Both the position numbers and the translations under genes were made by a program. A stretch of DNA of 64,000 nucleotides from G025836975 sp048751585 (GTDB lineage: Bacteria > Pseudomonadota > Gammaproteobacteria > Burkholderiales > Burkholderiaceae_B): assembly GCF_048751585.1 (NCBI RefSeq), contig NZ_JAZHOB010000011.1, forward strand, positions 62,001-126,000, read 5' to 3'. Below are positions 26,581 through 35,479 of the stretch, piece by piece. Position 1 is the first letter of the stretch. Each line of letters starts with the position of its first letter. The notes beneath the pieces are model-generated. The model was not told the DNA's origin, did no database searches, and worked only from the letters and a program-made list of their open reading frames with translations.

Positions 26581-26606
26581 ACAGGCCGGCTCGGGCGCCG
26601 GCCTGT
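26581..26606 (-). terminator. Intrinsic terminator, mainly for kdsA
   Basis: A perfect ten-base stem (26581-26590 with 26597-26606) and a six-base loop. On the minus strand it is followed by TTTATTTATT, so it ends the pyrG-kdsA message. On the plus strand, after ridA, it lacks a T run. Confidence 0.72.
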
Positions 26607-26658
26607 GTCGGGGGCTGCCTGCCCCGACGGTTTTCCAACGATGGAATGGCCGAAAGCG

Positions 26659-27501
26659 CTACAGCGCCTCGGGCTTTGCCTTGACCACCCGATCAAGGGC
26701 CACCAGCGACTCCAGCAATGCCGCCATCTGCTGCAGCGGCACCGCGTTGGGGCCGTCGGACAGGGCCTGGTCGGGATTGGGATGGGTTTCCATGAACAGG
26801 CCCGCAATGCCCACCGCGACGGCGGCGCGCGCCAGGATGGGCACGAACTCGCGCTGCCCGCCAGAGCTGCTGCCCTGCCCGCCCGGAAGCTGCACCGAAT
26901 GCGTGGCGTCGAACACCACCGGGCAATTGGTTTCGCGCATGATGGCCAGTGAGCGCATATCGGAAACCAGGTTGTTGTAGCCGAAGGAAGCGCCGCGCTC
27001 GCACACCATGATGTTGTGCCCGTCGCCCCCGGCGGCTATGGCCGCCGCGCGCGCCTTGGCCACCACCTGAGCCATATCGTGAGGCGCCAGGAACTGGCCC
27101 TTCTTGATATTGACAGGTTTCAGCGTGGCCGCGCAGGCGTGGATGAAGTCGGTCTGCCGGCATAGAAAGGCCGGCGTCTGCAAGACATCGACCACGGCCG
27201 CCACATCGGCGACCTGCTCGGTCGTATGCACGTCGGTCAGCACCGGCACATTCAACTGAGCGCGCACGTCGGCCAGTATCTGCAAGCCCTCATCCCGGCC
27301 CGGACCGCGATAGGACTTGTCCGAGCTGCGGTTGGCCTTGTCGAACGAGCTTTTGTAGATGAAGGGTATGCCCAGCTTGCCGGTCATTTCCTTCAGGATG
27401 CCCGCCGTATCGAAGGCCATCTGGCGGGACTCGATGACGCAAGGCCCCGCGATCAGAAAAAAAGGCTGGGTCAGGCCGGCTTCAAATCCGCATAGTTTCA
27501 T
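26659..27501 (-). CDS. kdsA: 3-deoxy-8-phosphooctulonate synthase (KDO 8-phosphate synthase)
   Basis: This enzyme condenses phosphoenolpyruvate with arabinose 5-phosphate to make KDO-8-P for lipopolysaccharide. From ATG 27501 the protein has 280 residues: MKLCGFEAGLTQPFFLIAGPCVIES, YKSSFDKANRSS, RGPGRDEGLQIL, and late MVCERGASFGYNNLVSDMR and FDATHSVQLPGG. AAGGA lies 6 bases before the chosen start, which follows the pyrG stop by two bases (TAGCCATG); the longer frame reads back into pyrG out of its frame. It is coupled to pyrG. Confidence 0.95.
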   Translation of the reverse strand: MKLCGFEAGLTQPFFLIAGPCVIESRQMAFDTAGILKEMTGKLGIPFIYKSSFDKANRSSDKSYRGPGRDEGLQILADVRAQLNVPVLTDVHTTEQVADVAAVVDVLQTPAFLCRQTDFIHACAATLKPVNIKKGQFLAPHDMAQVVAKARAAAIAAGGDGHNIMVCERGASFGYNNLVSDMRSLAIMRETNCPVVFDATHSVQLPGGQGSSSGGQREFVPILARAAVAVGIAGLFMETHPNPDQALSDGPNAVPLQQMAALLESLVALDRVVKAKPEAL

Positions 27502-27503
27502 GG

Positions 27504-29165
27504 CTATTCCTTGCTCTGGGCTTCCTTGCGCGTCGCCTGGTAATCGATGGCGGCGCGTATGTAGCTGGAGAAAAGGGGATGCCCGTCGCGCGGCGTGGAG
27601 GTGAATTCCGGATGGAATTGCACACCCATGAACCACGGATGGTTGGGCAGCTCCATGATCTCGGGCAGGTTTTCCGTGGGCGTGCGCGCACTGATGACCA
27701 GGCCGGCCTCTTCCAGGCGCGACACGTACACATTGTTCACTTCATAGCGATGGCGGTGCCGCTCGTTGACTTCGTTGCCGTAGATCTTGCTGGCGCGGGT
27801 GTCCGGCTTGACCGGGCAGCGCTGCGCGCCCTTGCGCATCGTGCCGCCCAGGTCCGAAGTCTGATCGCGTTTTTCAATCTTGCCTTCGCGATCCTGCCAT
27901 TCGGTAATCAGTGCCACCACCGGATGCGGTGCGGACGGATCGAACTCCGTGCTGTTGGCGCCGCCCAGCCCGGCCACATGACGCGCGAACTCGACCACGG
28001 CAAGCTGCATCCCCAGGCAAATACCCAGGTAAGGCACGCCGTTTTCGCGCGCATAGCGGATGGCGGCTATCTTGCCTTCCGTGCCGCGCTTGCCGAAGCC
28101 GCCCGGCACCAGAATGGCATCCAGGCCCTTCAGGCAATCAGTGCCTTCGGATTCGATCTGCTCGGAATCCAGGTATTCGATCGACACCTTCGAATTGGTG
28201 TGTATCCCTGCATGAATCAGCGCTTCGCTTAGCGACTTGTACGACTCGGTCAGGTCGACATACTTGCCCACCATGCCGATGCGCACCTGGTGCTGGGGAT
28301 TCTCGATGGCGTCCACCAGGCGATCCCACACGGTCAGGTCGGCGGGCGGCGGCGTCAGGGCCAGCGCATCGCACACCAGATTGTCCAGGCCCTGCTTGTG
28401 CAGCATGGCTGGAATCTTGTAGATGGAGTCCGAATCCCATACGGAAATCACGGCATCCAGCGGCACGTTCGAAAACAGGGAAATCTTGGCCCGCTCTTCG
28501 TCCGGAATCGGACGGTCGGCACGGCACAGCAAGGCATTGGGATAGATACCGATTTCGCGTAGCTTCTGGACCGAATGCTGCGTAGGCTTGGTCTTGAGCT
28601 CGCCCGCCGAGGCAATGAAAGGCACCAGCGTCAGGTGCACGAAAGCGGCATTGTTGCGCCCCAGGCGCAAGCTCATTTGCCTTGCGGCTTCCAGGAAAGG
28701 CAGCGACTCGATGTCGCCCACCGTGCCGCCGATCTCGACGATAGCCACATCGGTTTCGCCATTCCATGCGGATTTTGCGCCGCGCGCCACGAAATCCTGG
28801 ATTTCGTTGGTGATATGCGGAATGACCTGTACCGTCTTGCCCAGATAGTCGCCGCGGCGCTCTTTGCGCAGCACGGATTCGTAGATCTGTCCGGTCGTGA
28901 AGTTATTGACCTTGCGCATGCGCGTGGAAATGAAGCGCTCGTAGTGGCCCAGATCCAGATCCGTCTCGGCCCCGTCTTCGGTCACGAAGACTTCCCCATG
29001 CTGGAAGGGGCTCATGGTGCCCGGGTCGACGTTGATGTAGGGATCGAGCTTCAGGAGGGTGACGCGCAGCCCTCGGGATTCAAGGATGGCGGCAAGCGAA
29101 GCAGCGGCAATGCCCTTGCCCAGGGAGGAAACGACGCCTCCCGTTACAAATACGTATTTGGTCAT
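27504..29165 (-). CDS. pyrG: CTP synthase
   Basis: This enzyme makes CTP from UTP, ATP and glutamine-derived ammonia. The 553-residue protein has the synthetase domain (MTKYVFVTGGVVSSLGKGIAAASL, DPYINVDPGTMSPFQHGEVFVTEDGAETDLDLGHYERF) and a class I glutamine amidotransferase domain with the nucleophile elbow YLGICLGMQ and the late His-x-Glu in GVQFHPEFTS. First gene of pyrG-kdsA. Length and motifs are complete. Confidence 0.97.
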   Translation of the reverse strand: MTKYVFVTGGVVSSLGKGIAAASLAAILESRGLRVTLLKLDPYINVDPGTMSPFQHGEVFVTEDGAETDLDLGHYERFISTRMRKVNNFTTGQIYESVLRKERRGDYLGKTVQVIPHITNEIQDFVARGAKSAWNGETDVAIVEIGGTVGDIESLPFLEAARQMSLRLGRNNAAFVHLTLVPFIASAGELKTKPTQHSVQKLREIGIYPNALLCRADRPIPDEERAKISLFSNVPLDAVISVWDSDSIYKIPAMLHKQGLDNLVCDALALTPPPADLTVWDRLVDAIENPQHQVRIGMVGKYVDLTESYKSLSEALIHAGIHTNSKVSIEYLDSEQIESEGTDCLKGLDAILVPGGFGKRGTEGKIAAIRYARENGVPYLGICLGMQLAVVEFARHVAGLGGANSTEFDPSAPHPVVALITEWQDREGKIEKRDQTSDLGGTMRKGAQRCPVKPDTRASKIYGNEVNERHRHRYEVNNVYVSRLEEAGLVISARTPTENLPEIMELPNHPWFMGVQFHPEFTSTPRDGHPLFSSYIRAAIDYQATRKEAQSKE

Positions 29166-29366
29166 TGTAAATTTACATGCCCGGGGCTACCGGACAGGAG
29201 CAGGAAATTTGGATTATAGCCGGGACGGGACGGCTTGTTGGCGGGCGGGGGAGAATATTGCTGTTTTGGATTGGGCGGTGTTGTGGTTCCACACCGGGCG
29301 GTGAACCTGGGCCCGGGGACCCGGGCTATAGAGGATCAAGCGTTGCCCATCCGTGGTTTTTGCAAC
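29166..29366. other. Short non-coding stretch between pyrG and hicB
   Basis: About 200 bases with no gene that I can support. It contains a G/C-rich dyad region near 29305-29330 (GGGCCCGGGGACCCGGG) that may act as a weak terminator for hicB. No hicA toxin gene is present here. Confidence 0.3.
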
Positions 29367-29786
29367 TTATGCGACGACGAATTCGAGATGTTTTCCTAAA
29401 GCCTTAAAGGCTTCGTTGATCGTATCGATCTTGGTGGCTTGGCGCACATTGACAATGCGATTGATCTGCGTTGGCGAGACATCCATCCGCCTGGCCAGCT
29501 CTGCTTGTTTGACACGCTGCCGGACCATTTCATTAAGCAATTGAACTTTGACCGCGATGCTGGCGGGAAGCTCGACATACTGTTCACCCTTTTTTACCCT
29601 GGATGGAGCAGGCACCTCTCGCAAGTCCTCGAAATAGAATTCGAGTGCGGTCAACAGAGCATCGTGAGCCATCTCGCGGGCGTGTTCCAGCGTATCGCCA
29701 CAGGTGATTGCTTCCGGCATATCCGGAAATTGCACCATATAGCTTTCGCCGTCTGGAGTGATCTTGACTGGATATTTATTTGGCAT
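29367..29786 (-). CDS. hicB: HicB family antitoxin, without an adjacent HicA
   Basis: A 139-residue HicB-type antitoxin. The N-terminal degraded RNase-H-like fold has MPNKYPVKITPDGESYMVQFPDMPEAITCGDTLEHAREMAHDALLTALEFYFED; the C-terminal helix-turn-helix is QRVKQAELARRMDVSPTQINRIVNV. HicB normally neutralises the mRNA interferase HicA, encoded next to it. Neither side has room for or shows a HicA frame, so this is an orphan antitoxin or a solitary regulator. The start is ATG 29786; the longer frame lacks a ribosome site. Confidence 0.88.
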   Translation of the reverse strand: MPNKYPVKITPDGESYMVQFPDMPEAITCGDTLEHAREMAHDALLTALEFYFEDLREVPAPSRVKKGEQYVELPASIAVKVQLLNEMVRQRVKQAELARRMDVSPTQINRIVNVRQATKIDTINEAFKALGKHLEFVVA

Positions 29787-29873
29787 GATGTTTCCGGCTC
29801 CTACATTCGCACAACTTGATGGGGGCTGTTGCACTTGCAGGCCTGCACGCACTTTGCAACTCTTGACCTAAAG

Positions 29874-29902
29874 TTGACTTGAAGTTTTACACTGGTTGTA
29901 GA
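29874..29902 (+). promoter_or_regulatory. Predicted promoter for the arylamine N-acetyltransferase gene
   Basis: TTGACT (29874-29879), a 17-base spacer and TGTAGA (29897-29902), about 28 bases before the start codon. A second TTGACC lies 12 bases further upstream. Confidence 0.45.
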
Positions 29903-29930
29903 AGTTTTTTCAATTAGTGAGAGCACACGA

Positions 29931-30743
29931 ATGGACACTGATATTTCCGCCTACCTTGAACATATCCAGTACCACGGGCAACGCCAAGCCAGCTTGAAAG
30001 TACTTCACGAACTTCACATCAAACATACCCAAGCCATTCCCTTCGAGGCCCTGTCCCCTTTTACCGGCTTGACGGTAAGCCTGGACATCGATGCGTTGCT
30101 GGACAAGTTCATTAAGCAAAAGCGCGGGGGCTATTGCTATGAGCACAATTCGGTATTCCAGCATGTATTGCGGAATATGGGATTTACCGTGGATGGGCTT
30201 GCGGCGCGTGTCCGCCTGAACGCCGAGGACGGCGTCCTTACCCCGCGCAGCCATATGCTGCTGCTTGTCGAGGTAGAGGGCGAACAGTTTATTGCCGATA
30301 CCGGATTCGGCGGCCTGACCCTGACAGCGCCGATTCGGTTTATGACCGATATCGTCCAGGACACCCCGCATGGACCGTATCGCCTGCTAGGCAGGGGCGA
30401 TGCCTATTGCCTGCAAACCAAGACCAGGGGCGAATGGCAGGATCTGTATATCTTTGATCTGATGCGGCACTACCCGCCGGATTATGAAGTATTCAACTGG
30501 TATACGTCGACGCATCCAAGCTCCCACTTCGTCAACAACCTGATCGCGGCCCGCCCCGCGCCAAAAGGCCGGCATGCTTTGCTAAACAGGCAGTATTCGT
30601 TCTACCACTTGGAGGGCCGCGTCGAAAAGAAGCCGCTTGATTCGGTGGAAGACATCATCGACGTGCTGGAGAATGAGTTTCGGATATCGACTTCGGGGAT
30701 ACCCAATTTGAATGACAGGCTTGCAGCGATGATTGCCGCGTAG
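29931..30743 (+). CDS. nat: Arylamine N-acetyltransferase
   Basis: This cytoplasmic enzyme moves the acetyl group of acetyl-CoA to arylamines, hydrazines and arylhydroxylamines. The 270-residue protein has a complete catalytic triad: Cys69 in RGGYCYEHN, His108 in TPRSHMLLLV and Asp123 in IADTGFGG. The N-terminal IPFEALSPFTG and the mid-region FNWYTSTHPSSHFVNNLIAARP are family signatures. It stands alone and converges with the HAD gene. Confidence 0.93.
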   Translation: MDTDISAYLEHIQYHGQRQASLKVLHELHIKHTQAIPFEALSPFTGLTVSLDIDALLDKFIKQKRGGYCYEHNSVFQHVLRNMGFTVDGLAARVRLNAEDGVLTPRSHMLLLVEVEGEQFIADTGFGGLTLTAPIRFMTDIVQDTPHGPYRLLGRGDAYCLQTKTRGEWQDLYIFDLMRHYPPDYEVFNWYTSTHPSSHFVNNLIAARPAPKGRHALLNRQYSFYHLEGRVEKKPLDSVEDIIDVLENEFRISTSGIPNLNDRLAAMIAA

Positions 30744-30843
30744 TGCCCTGCTCCTATTGGATGGCTATGATCGGTATCGCTTGCACCGGCAACAGCCCGG
30801 CGGCATGCCTGAGCGCCCGCCGGTCCCTTCAGTGCAACTTCAT

Positions 30844-31536
30844 CTAGACGACGGCTGGCGACCATTCGGCCAGCAGCTTGGGCAAGTCGGCCATGCTGGT
30901 AAAGACCTGTGCCACGCCCACAGCCCGCAACGCTTCCGCAGCGCTGTGGCCCGCGGTGTCGGGGCTATAGCCGAATACCGTTGCTCCAGCCGCGACGCCG
31001 GCGGTGGCGCCTGTAACGGTGTCTTCAACAATAGCGCAGCGAGATGGCGCCACACCTACGGCTTGTGCGGCGGCCAAGTACACGTCGGGAAACGGCTTGC
31101 TGCGCGGCAGGTCCTGGCCACTGAAGACCCGTCCTGTGAAGCAATCCGCAATCCCCACTTTGGTCAGTTGCAGTTCGACTTTCTTTATGTCGGCGCCGGA
31201 AGCAACGGCAATGCGACCATCCAATATCTCATGCAAGGCGCGCACGGCTTCGGGTGCGCCGGCGATCTCGACCAGATCCCGGTCCAGCGCTTCGTTGCGG
31301 CGCTGGCGGAATTGCTTGGTCCACTTGTCGTCGATGCGGAATCCGGTGCGGGCTTCGATTAAAGCGGTTTCATCCCTGACAGCTTTGCCGGTGAAGATAC
31401 GCATGCATTCTTCAAGGGTGATAGGCCAGCCCAACTCGTTGAGCATTTGGGTCAGGATGCGGTTGGTGATGGGTTCGGAGTCCACGAGGACGCCATCGCA
31501 GTCAAAGAGGACTGCATCGAAGGGGAAATCTGTCAT
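30844..31536 (-). CDS. HAD family phosphatase (beta-phosphoglucomutase-like subfamily)
   Basis: A 230-residue haloacid dehalogenase superfamily enzyme. Motif I is FDCDGVLVDSEP with nucleophile Asp12 and acid Asp14; motif II is VASGA; motif III is the Lys in RSKPFPDVYLAAA; motif IV is IVEDTVTGATAGVAAG. The four-helix cap between residues 20 and 90 is subclass I, found in phosphoglycolate phosphatases, sugar-phosphate phosphatases and beta-phosphoglucomutases. The substrate cannot be named. Confidence 0.88.
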   Translation of the reverse strand: MTDFPFDAVLFDCDGVLVDSEPITNRILTQMLNELGWPITLEECMRIFTGKAVRDETALIEARTGFRIDDKWTKQFRQRRNEALDRDLVEIAGAPEAVRALHEILDGRIAVASGADIKKVELQLTKVGIADCFTGRVFSGQDLPRSKPFPDVYLAAAQAVGVAPSRCAIVEDTVTGATAGVAAGATVFGYSPDTAGHSAAEALRAVGVAQVFTSMADLPKLLAEWSPAVV

Positions 31537-31686
31537 GTTGATAGTTTAGAACGTCACGGCGGCGGTATGGAAATCGGCCAAAGGAAGTCTATCATCTATG
31601 TCGGCATGCGGCCCTGCGCGAAAGCTCACCGACTCTCCGAGAATGACAGGGAAAATATCTGTACCCGCAGGGCTCTCAACTGCAAA

Positions 31687-32643
31687 CTAGGGCGCTTTGG
31701 CCTTGAACTGCACATGCTCAATGCGGTGCCGTCCGTTGTTCTTGGCCGCATATAGTTGCTGATCTACGGCTTTGATGAAGCCAGCAGGCCCGACCTGCCC
31801 ATCTGGCACCACTGTGCCCGCGCCTATGCTGACAGTGACGCGCCTGCCATGCGGCGACAGTGCATGCACGATAGACTTCTTCTGGAGCAATCGCTGGCAG
31901 CGTTCAGCGACTTTCCGGGCCACCCCCGCATCGGCTTCGGGCAGCAGCACGACAAACTCTTCCCCGCCGTAGCGCGCAACAAGATCGCGAGGACCATCCA
32001 GTGCCAAATTCAGCGTCTGGGCGATATCCACCAAGCACTGGTCACCCTGAGCGTGGCCATACAAATCGTTGTACTGCTTGAAAAAATCCACGTCGAACAA
32101 CAACATAGACAGCGGGTGGCGTTCGCTGCGCGCACGCTCCCACTCCAATTCGAAACTACTGTCAAAGCGACGTCGGTTGGCAATATTCGTCAAGCCATCC
32201 TTGAATGACAGGACCTCCAATTCTTTTTGCAAGCTCAACAGCTCCTGCTCGGTCTTCTTGCGTTCGGTGATGTCAAACATGAAGCCGACCAGCGCTTCGG
32301 CCTCGCCTCTGTCATTGCGCACCACATGCACAACGTCGCGAATCCACACATAGCCGTTGTCCTTGGTCAGCGCTCGGTAGTCCGCCTCATGATCTATGCC
32401 GGCTTGGGATTGGGTGACGCAGAAATTCACCACATATTCGCGATCCTCGGGATGCATGCGCATGGCCCAGTCTTCCACGCTAACCCAACTTTCGGGGATC
32501 CAGCCCAGCAACGCCTCAATCTGAGGACCGATATAGGCGAATTTCATCGTGGCCCAATCGATCTTCCAAGGAATCGCCTTGGTGGACTCCAGCAAGGTTC
32601 TGTACACTGCGTTGTCATCCAAAAACTTGCTGACGTCGGACAT
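31687..32643 (-). CDS. PAS-GGDEF diguanylate cyclase
   Basis: A 318-residue soluble signalling protein that likely makes cyclic di-GMP. Residues 20-130 are a PAS domain with a PAC tail (YRALTKDNGYVWIRDVVHVV, GFMFDITERKKTEQE); after a short coiled coil the GGDEF domain runs from about 145 to 310. The active site is GGEEF at 226-230, an active form. The usual product-inhibition I-site RxxD is not present (RDLV at 219-222). AGGAAGG precedes the ATG. No membrane segment is seen, so the signal is probably cytoplasmic. Confidence 0.9.
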   Translation of the reverse strand: MSDVSKFLDDNAVYRTLLESTKAIPWKIDWATMKFAYIGPQIEALLGWIPESWVSVEDWAMRMHPEDREYVVNFCVTQSQAGIDHEADYRALTKDNGYVWIRDVVHVVRNDRGEAEALVGFMFDITERKKTEQELLSLQKELEVLSFKDGLTNIANRRRFDSSFELEWERARSERHPLSMLLFDVDFFKQYNDLYGHAQGDQCLVDIAQTLNLALDGPRDLVARYGGEEFVVLLPEADAGVARKVAERCQRLLQKKSIVHALSPHGRRVTVSIGAGTVVPDGQVGPAGFIKAVDQQLYAAKNNGRHRIEHVQFKAKAP

Positions 32644-32750
32644 ACCCTATCCTTCCTCGATCAATATTAACAAGCCACTTTAGCCTAAAGCCGTCGACCA
32701 CGAAAATTTACTGGACGACCGTTTCTGGGCCGTTTCCAGACGCAGCGATA

Positions 32751-32850
32751 TTAGTCATCCGTAGCCAAAGGCTCAACCGTAAGCTTGAATCCCATGATAT
32801 GGATTACCTTAAACAGCGTATCAAAGCTGGGTGCGCTAGCAACGTAATTA
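32751..32850 (-). pseudogene. Remnant of an addiction-module antidote (HigA-like C-terminus)
   Basis: The minus strand reads a C-terminal tail containing TLFKVIHIMGFKLTVEP and ending in TAA at 32751-32753. This is the typical end of helix-turn-helix antidotes of the HigA/COG3636 group. Only about 30 residues remain; the upstream part is replaced by the end of the aminopeptidase gene, and no toxin gene is nearby. Recognised by pattern only. Confidence 0.5.
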
Positions 32851-34641
32851 AACCGCCCCAGTCCTCTCCAACAACCAATCCTTGGCCTGCCCCTCCACCA
32901 GCGGCAGCAACCTCGCCCTAACCTCCGAGTGATACTGATTCAACCAAGCCCGCTCCCCTTCCGTCAGTAAAGACAGCTCAATGCACCGCGTATCGATCGG
33001 ACATAAAGTCAGCGTCTCGAACTTCAGGAACTCTCCGAACTCCGTCTCCACCGCCGGCACGGCCAGCACCAGGTTCTCGATACGTATGCCCCACCGGCCC
33101 GGCCGGTACAAGCCCGGTTCATTCGACGTAATCATCCCGGGCTCCATGGCCATGTTCGGGTTGACGACGGCCCTGTACGCAATCGACTGCGGCCCTTCGT
33201 GCACGTTCATGAAGTAACCCACGCCATGCCCGGTGCCGTGGCCGTAATCAGAACCCGTCTGCCAGATGGGCATGCGGGCGATGGTGTCCAGCAAGGGGGA
33301 CATGGTGCCGCGCGGGAATACGGCCTGCGACAAGGCGATCATGCCTTTCAGCACGGCGGTGTAGTCGCGCTTCTGTTCCACGCTGGGCGTGCCCACAGGC
33401 ACGACGCGGGTGATGTCGGTGGTGCCGCCCAGGTACTGGCCGCCTGAATCGATAAGCAGCAGGCCATCGCCTTCGATAACGGCGTGCGATTCTTCGGTGG
33501 CGTGGTAATGCGGCATGGCACCGTTGGCGTTGTAGGCGGCGATGGTGCCAAAGCTGGGCGTGATGAAATGGGGCCGCCGCGCGCGGGCGGCGGTAATCTT
33601 TTCGTCCACCGTGATTTCGGTGATGCGTTCCTTGCCCTGAGCCGCCTCGAACCACGCAAAGAATTCGCACAAGGCGGCGCCGTCCTGCTCCATGCTGCGG
33701 CGCACGTTGTCGGCCTCGGCGGCGTTCTTGCGCGACTTCAGCAGTTGCGATGGATTGATGGCTTCGATATTGTCGGCGAAGGCGGCAGCGGCCAGGGTGC
33801 CCACGGTGGTACGGGCCGGGTCGACCAGCAGGCTCTGCCCTTCCGGCAGGCAGGCCAGCGCGCCGGCGGCCTGGTCGTAGGGTTCGACGCTTACGCCGTC
33901 TTCCGCCAAGGCTGCGCACAAGGCGTCGGGAATCTTGCCGGGCGCAACGAACAAGCTCGCGGTGTCCTTGCCTATCAGGGCATGCGAAAGAAACACGGGG
34001 TTGTAGGAAACGTCGTTGCCGCGCAGGTTGAACAGCCAGGCGATGTCGTCCAGTGAAGACAGCCAGTGCCAGGCGGCCTTGTGGTCCTGCATGGCGGCGC
34101 GCACGGCCGCCAGATTCTCCGCCCTGCCGCGGCAGGCAAATGGCGGCAGGTGCTCGAACACGGTCCCCTGCGGAAGCGCGGGTCGTTCTTCCCAGATATC
34201 GGCGATGACGTCCGCATCGATGACCAGGCTGATGCCTTTGTCGGACAATGCCGTTTGCCACTGCCGATGGGCCTGCACGGCCAGCACCTGGCCGTCGATG
34301 TTGACGCGGGCGCCTTTCGCCAAATGATCTGCCAGCCATTGAGCGGGGCCGGGTACGTCGGGCGCGCCGGCGCGCATGGTCTGTATGCCGGTGCCGGCCA
34401 GGTCGCTGTCGGCCTGTTCCCAATAACGGCTGTCGGTCCACAATCCGGCGAAGTCGGCGGTAACGACCAGCGTGCCCGCGGAGCCGCCGAAGCCGCTAAG
34501 CCATTGCCGCGCCTGCCAATGCTCGGGCAGGTATTCCGACAAATGCGGGTCGGAAGACAGGGCCACGCAGGCATCCAATTTGCGCCCCCGCATGGCGGTG
34601 CGCAAGGCCTGGATGCGTTGGACAAAAACGGACGGATTCAC
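32848..34641 (-). CDS. M24 family Xaa-Pro aminopeptidase
   Basis: A 597-residue metallopeptidase that removes the first residue from X-Pro peptides. It has the two N-terminal creatinase-like domains (about 1-150 and 160-310) and the pita-bread catalytic domain. All metal ligands are visible: Asp in LLIDSGGQYLGGTTDITR, His in GHGTGHGVGYFMNVHEGP, Glu in ITSNEPGLY and Glu in IRIENLV. The three-domain length matches the eukaryotic-like long aminopeptidase P group, not the 440-residue PepP. Translation starts at GTG 34641 with AAGGA 8 bases upstream. Confidence 0.92.
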   Translation of the reverse strand: MNPSVFVQRIQALRTAMRGRKLDACVALSSDPHLSEYLPEHWQARQWLSGFGGSAGTLVVTADFAGLWTDSRYWEQADSDLAGTGIQTMRAGAPDVPGPAQWLADHLAKGARVNIDGQVLAVQAHRQWQTALSDKGISLVIDADVIADIWEERPALPQGTVFEHLPPFACRGRAENLAAVRAAMQDHKAAWHWLSSLDDIAWLFNLRGNDVSYNPVFLSHALIGKDTASLFVAPGKIPDALCAALAEDGVSVEPYDQAAGALACLPEGQSLLVDPARTTVGTLAAAAFADNIEAINPSQLLKSRKNAAEADNVRRSMEQDGAALCEFFAWFEAAQGKERITEITVDEKITAARARRPHFITPSFGTIAAYNANGAMPHYHATEESHAVIEGDGLLLIDSGGQYLGGTTDITRVVPVGTPSVEQKRDYTAVLKGMIALSQAVFPRGTMSPLLDTIARMPIWQTGSDYGHGTGHGVGYFMNVHEGPQSIAYRAVVNPNMAMEPGMITSNEPGLYRPGRWGIRIENLVLAVPAVETEFGEFLKFETLTLCPIDTRCIELSLLTEGERAWLNQYHSEVRARLLPLVEGQAKDWLLERTGAV

Positions 34642-34765
34642 GGCAATTCCTTCAAAAAAACGCCTGCTGGAGCGAGGAACGGTATAGAAAATTCAAGCAA
34701 AGAAAGCTCGAAGGCTCCTACCGCCCACACTCCCGGCACAAGCGCCGATAGATTTCATATGAAAA

Positions 34766-34805
34766 ATGGCCTGGCAGTCCCGCCGTGCGGGATTGCTCAG
34801 GCCAT
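34766..34805 (-). terminator. Intrinsic terminator of scoA-scoB
   Basis: A long stem (34766-34784 with 34787-34805, one mismatch or wobble) is followed on the minus strand by TTTTT. It begins about 20 bases after the scoB stop. Confidence 0.85.
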
Positions 34806-34825
34806 CCTCTTGCGCATCGAGAAGA

Positions 34826-35479
34826 TCAGGCGAGCGCCGACACATCCAGCGTGGCGCCGGTCTTGGCCTGGATTTCGTCGACGGTGACGCCGGGCGCCAG
34901 TTCGATCAGCTTCAATCCAGTCTCGCCGACTTCCATGACGCCCAAGTCGGTGATGATCAGGTCGACAACGCCCACGCCGGTCAGCGGCAGGTTGCATTCC
35001 TTCAGCAGCTTCAGGTCTTCGGTGCCGTCTTTCTTGCGGGCCACGTGTTCCATCAGCACCACGACCTTGCCGACGCCGGCCACCAGATCCATGGCGCCGC
35101 CCATGCCCTTGATCATCTTGCCCGGTATCATCCAGTTGGCCAGGTCGCCCTTTTCGGACACCTGCATGGCGCCCAGGATGGCCAGGTTGATCTTGCCGCC
35201 GCGTATCATGGCGAAGGAATCGGCCGAGGCGAAGATGGACGAGCCCGGCAGCGTGGTGATGGTCTGCTTGCCGGCGTTGATCAGGTCGGCGTCGATTTCG
35301 TCTTCCGTCGGAAAGGGGCCGATGCCCAGCAGGCCGTTCTCGGACTGCAGCCAGACCTCGACGCCCTTGGGCACATGGTTGGCCACCATCGTGGGCAGGC
35401 CTATACCCAGGTTCACATAAAAGCCGTCTTGCAGCTCACGGGCGGCGCGCGCCGCCATTTCGTCACGATTCCAGGCCAT
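34826..35479 (-). CDS. scoB: 3-oxoacid CoA-transferase subunit B
   Basis: Beta subunit of succinyl-CoA:3-ketoacid (acetoacetate) CoA-transferase, which activates ketone-body type acids. The 217-residue protein carries the catalytic glutamate in SENGLLGIGP (Glu47), plus GIGLPTMVANHVP and the MKGMGGAMDLVAG-type segment. It overlaps the scoA stop (TAATG at 35477-35481), so the two subunits are translationally coupled. Atypical acetoacetyl/succinyl specificities in this family cannot be separated by eye. Confidence 0.93.
   Translation of the reverse strand: MAWNRDEMAARAARELQDGFYVNLGIGLPTMVANHVPKGVEVWLQSENGLLGIGPFPTEDEIDADLINAGKQTITTLPGSSIFASADSFAMIRGGKINLAILGAMQVSEKGDLANWMIPGKMIKGMGGAMDLVAGVGKVVVLMEHVARKKDGTEDLKLLKECNLPLTGVGVVDLIITDLGVMEVGETGLKLIELAPGVTVDEIQAKTGATLDVSALA

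Noticed and set aside
29787..29930. Possible hicA toxin remnant upstream of hicB
   Set aside because: Too short, and no reading frame shows the HicA GSHH-type core; only a weak chance resemblance (NSPHQ).
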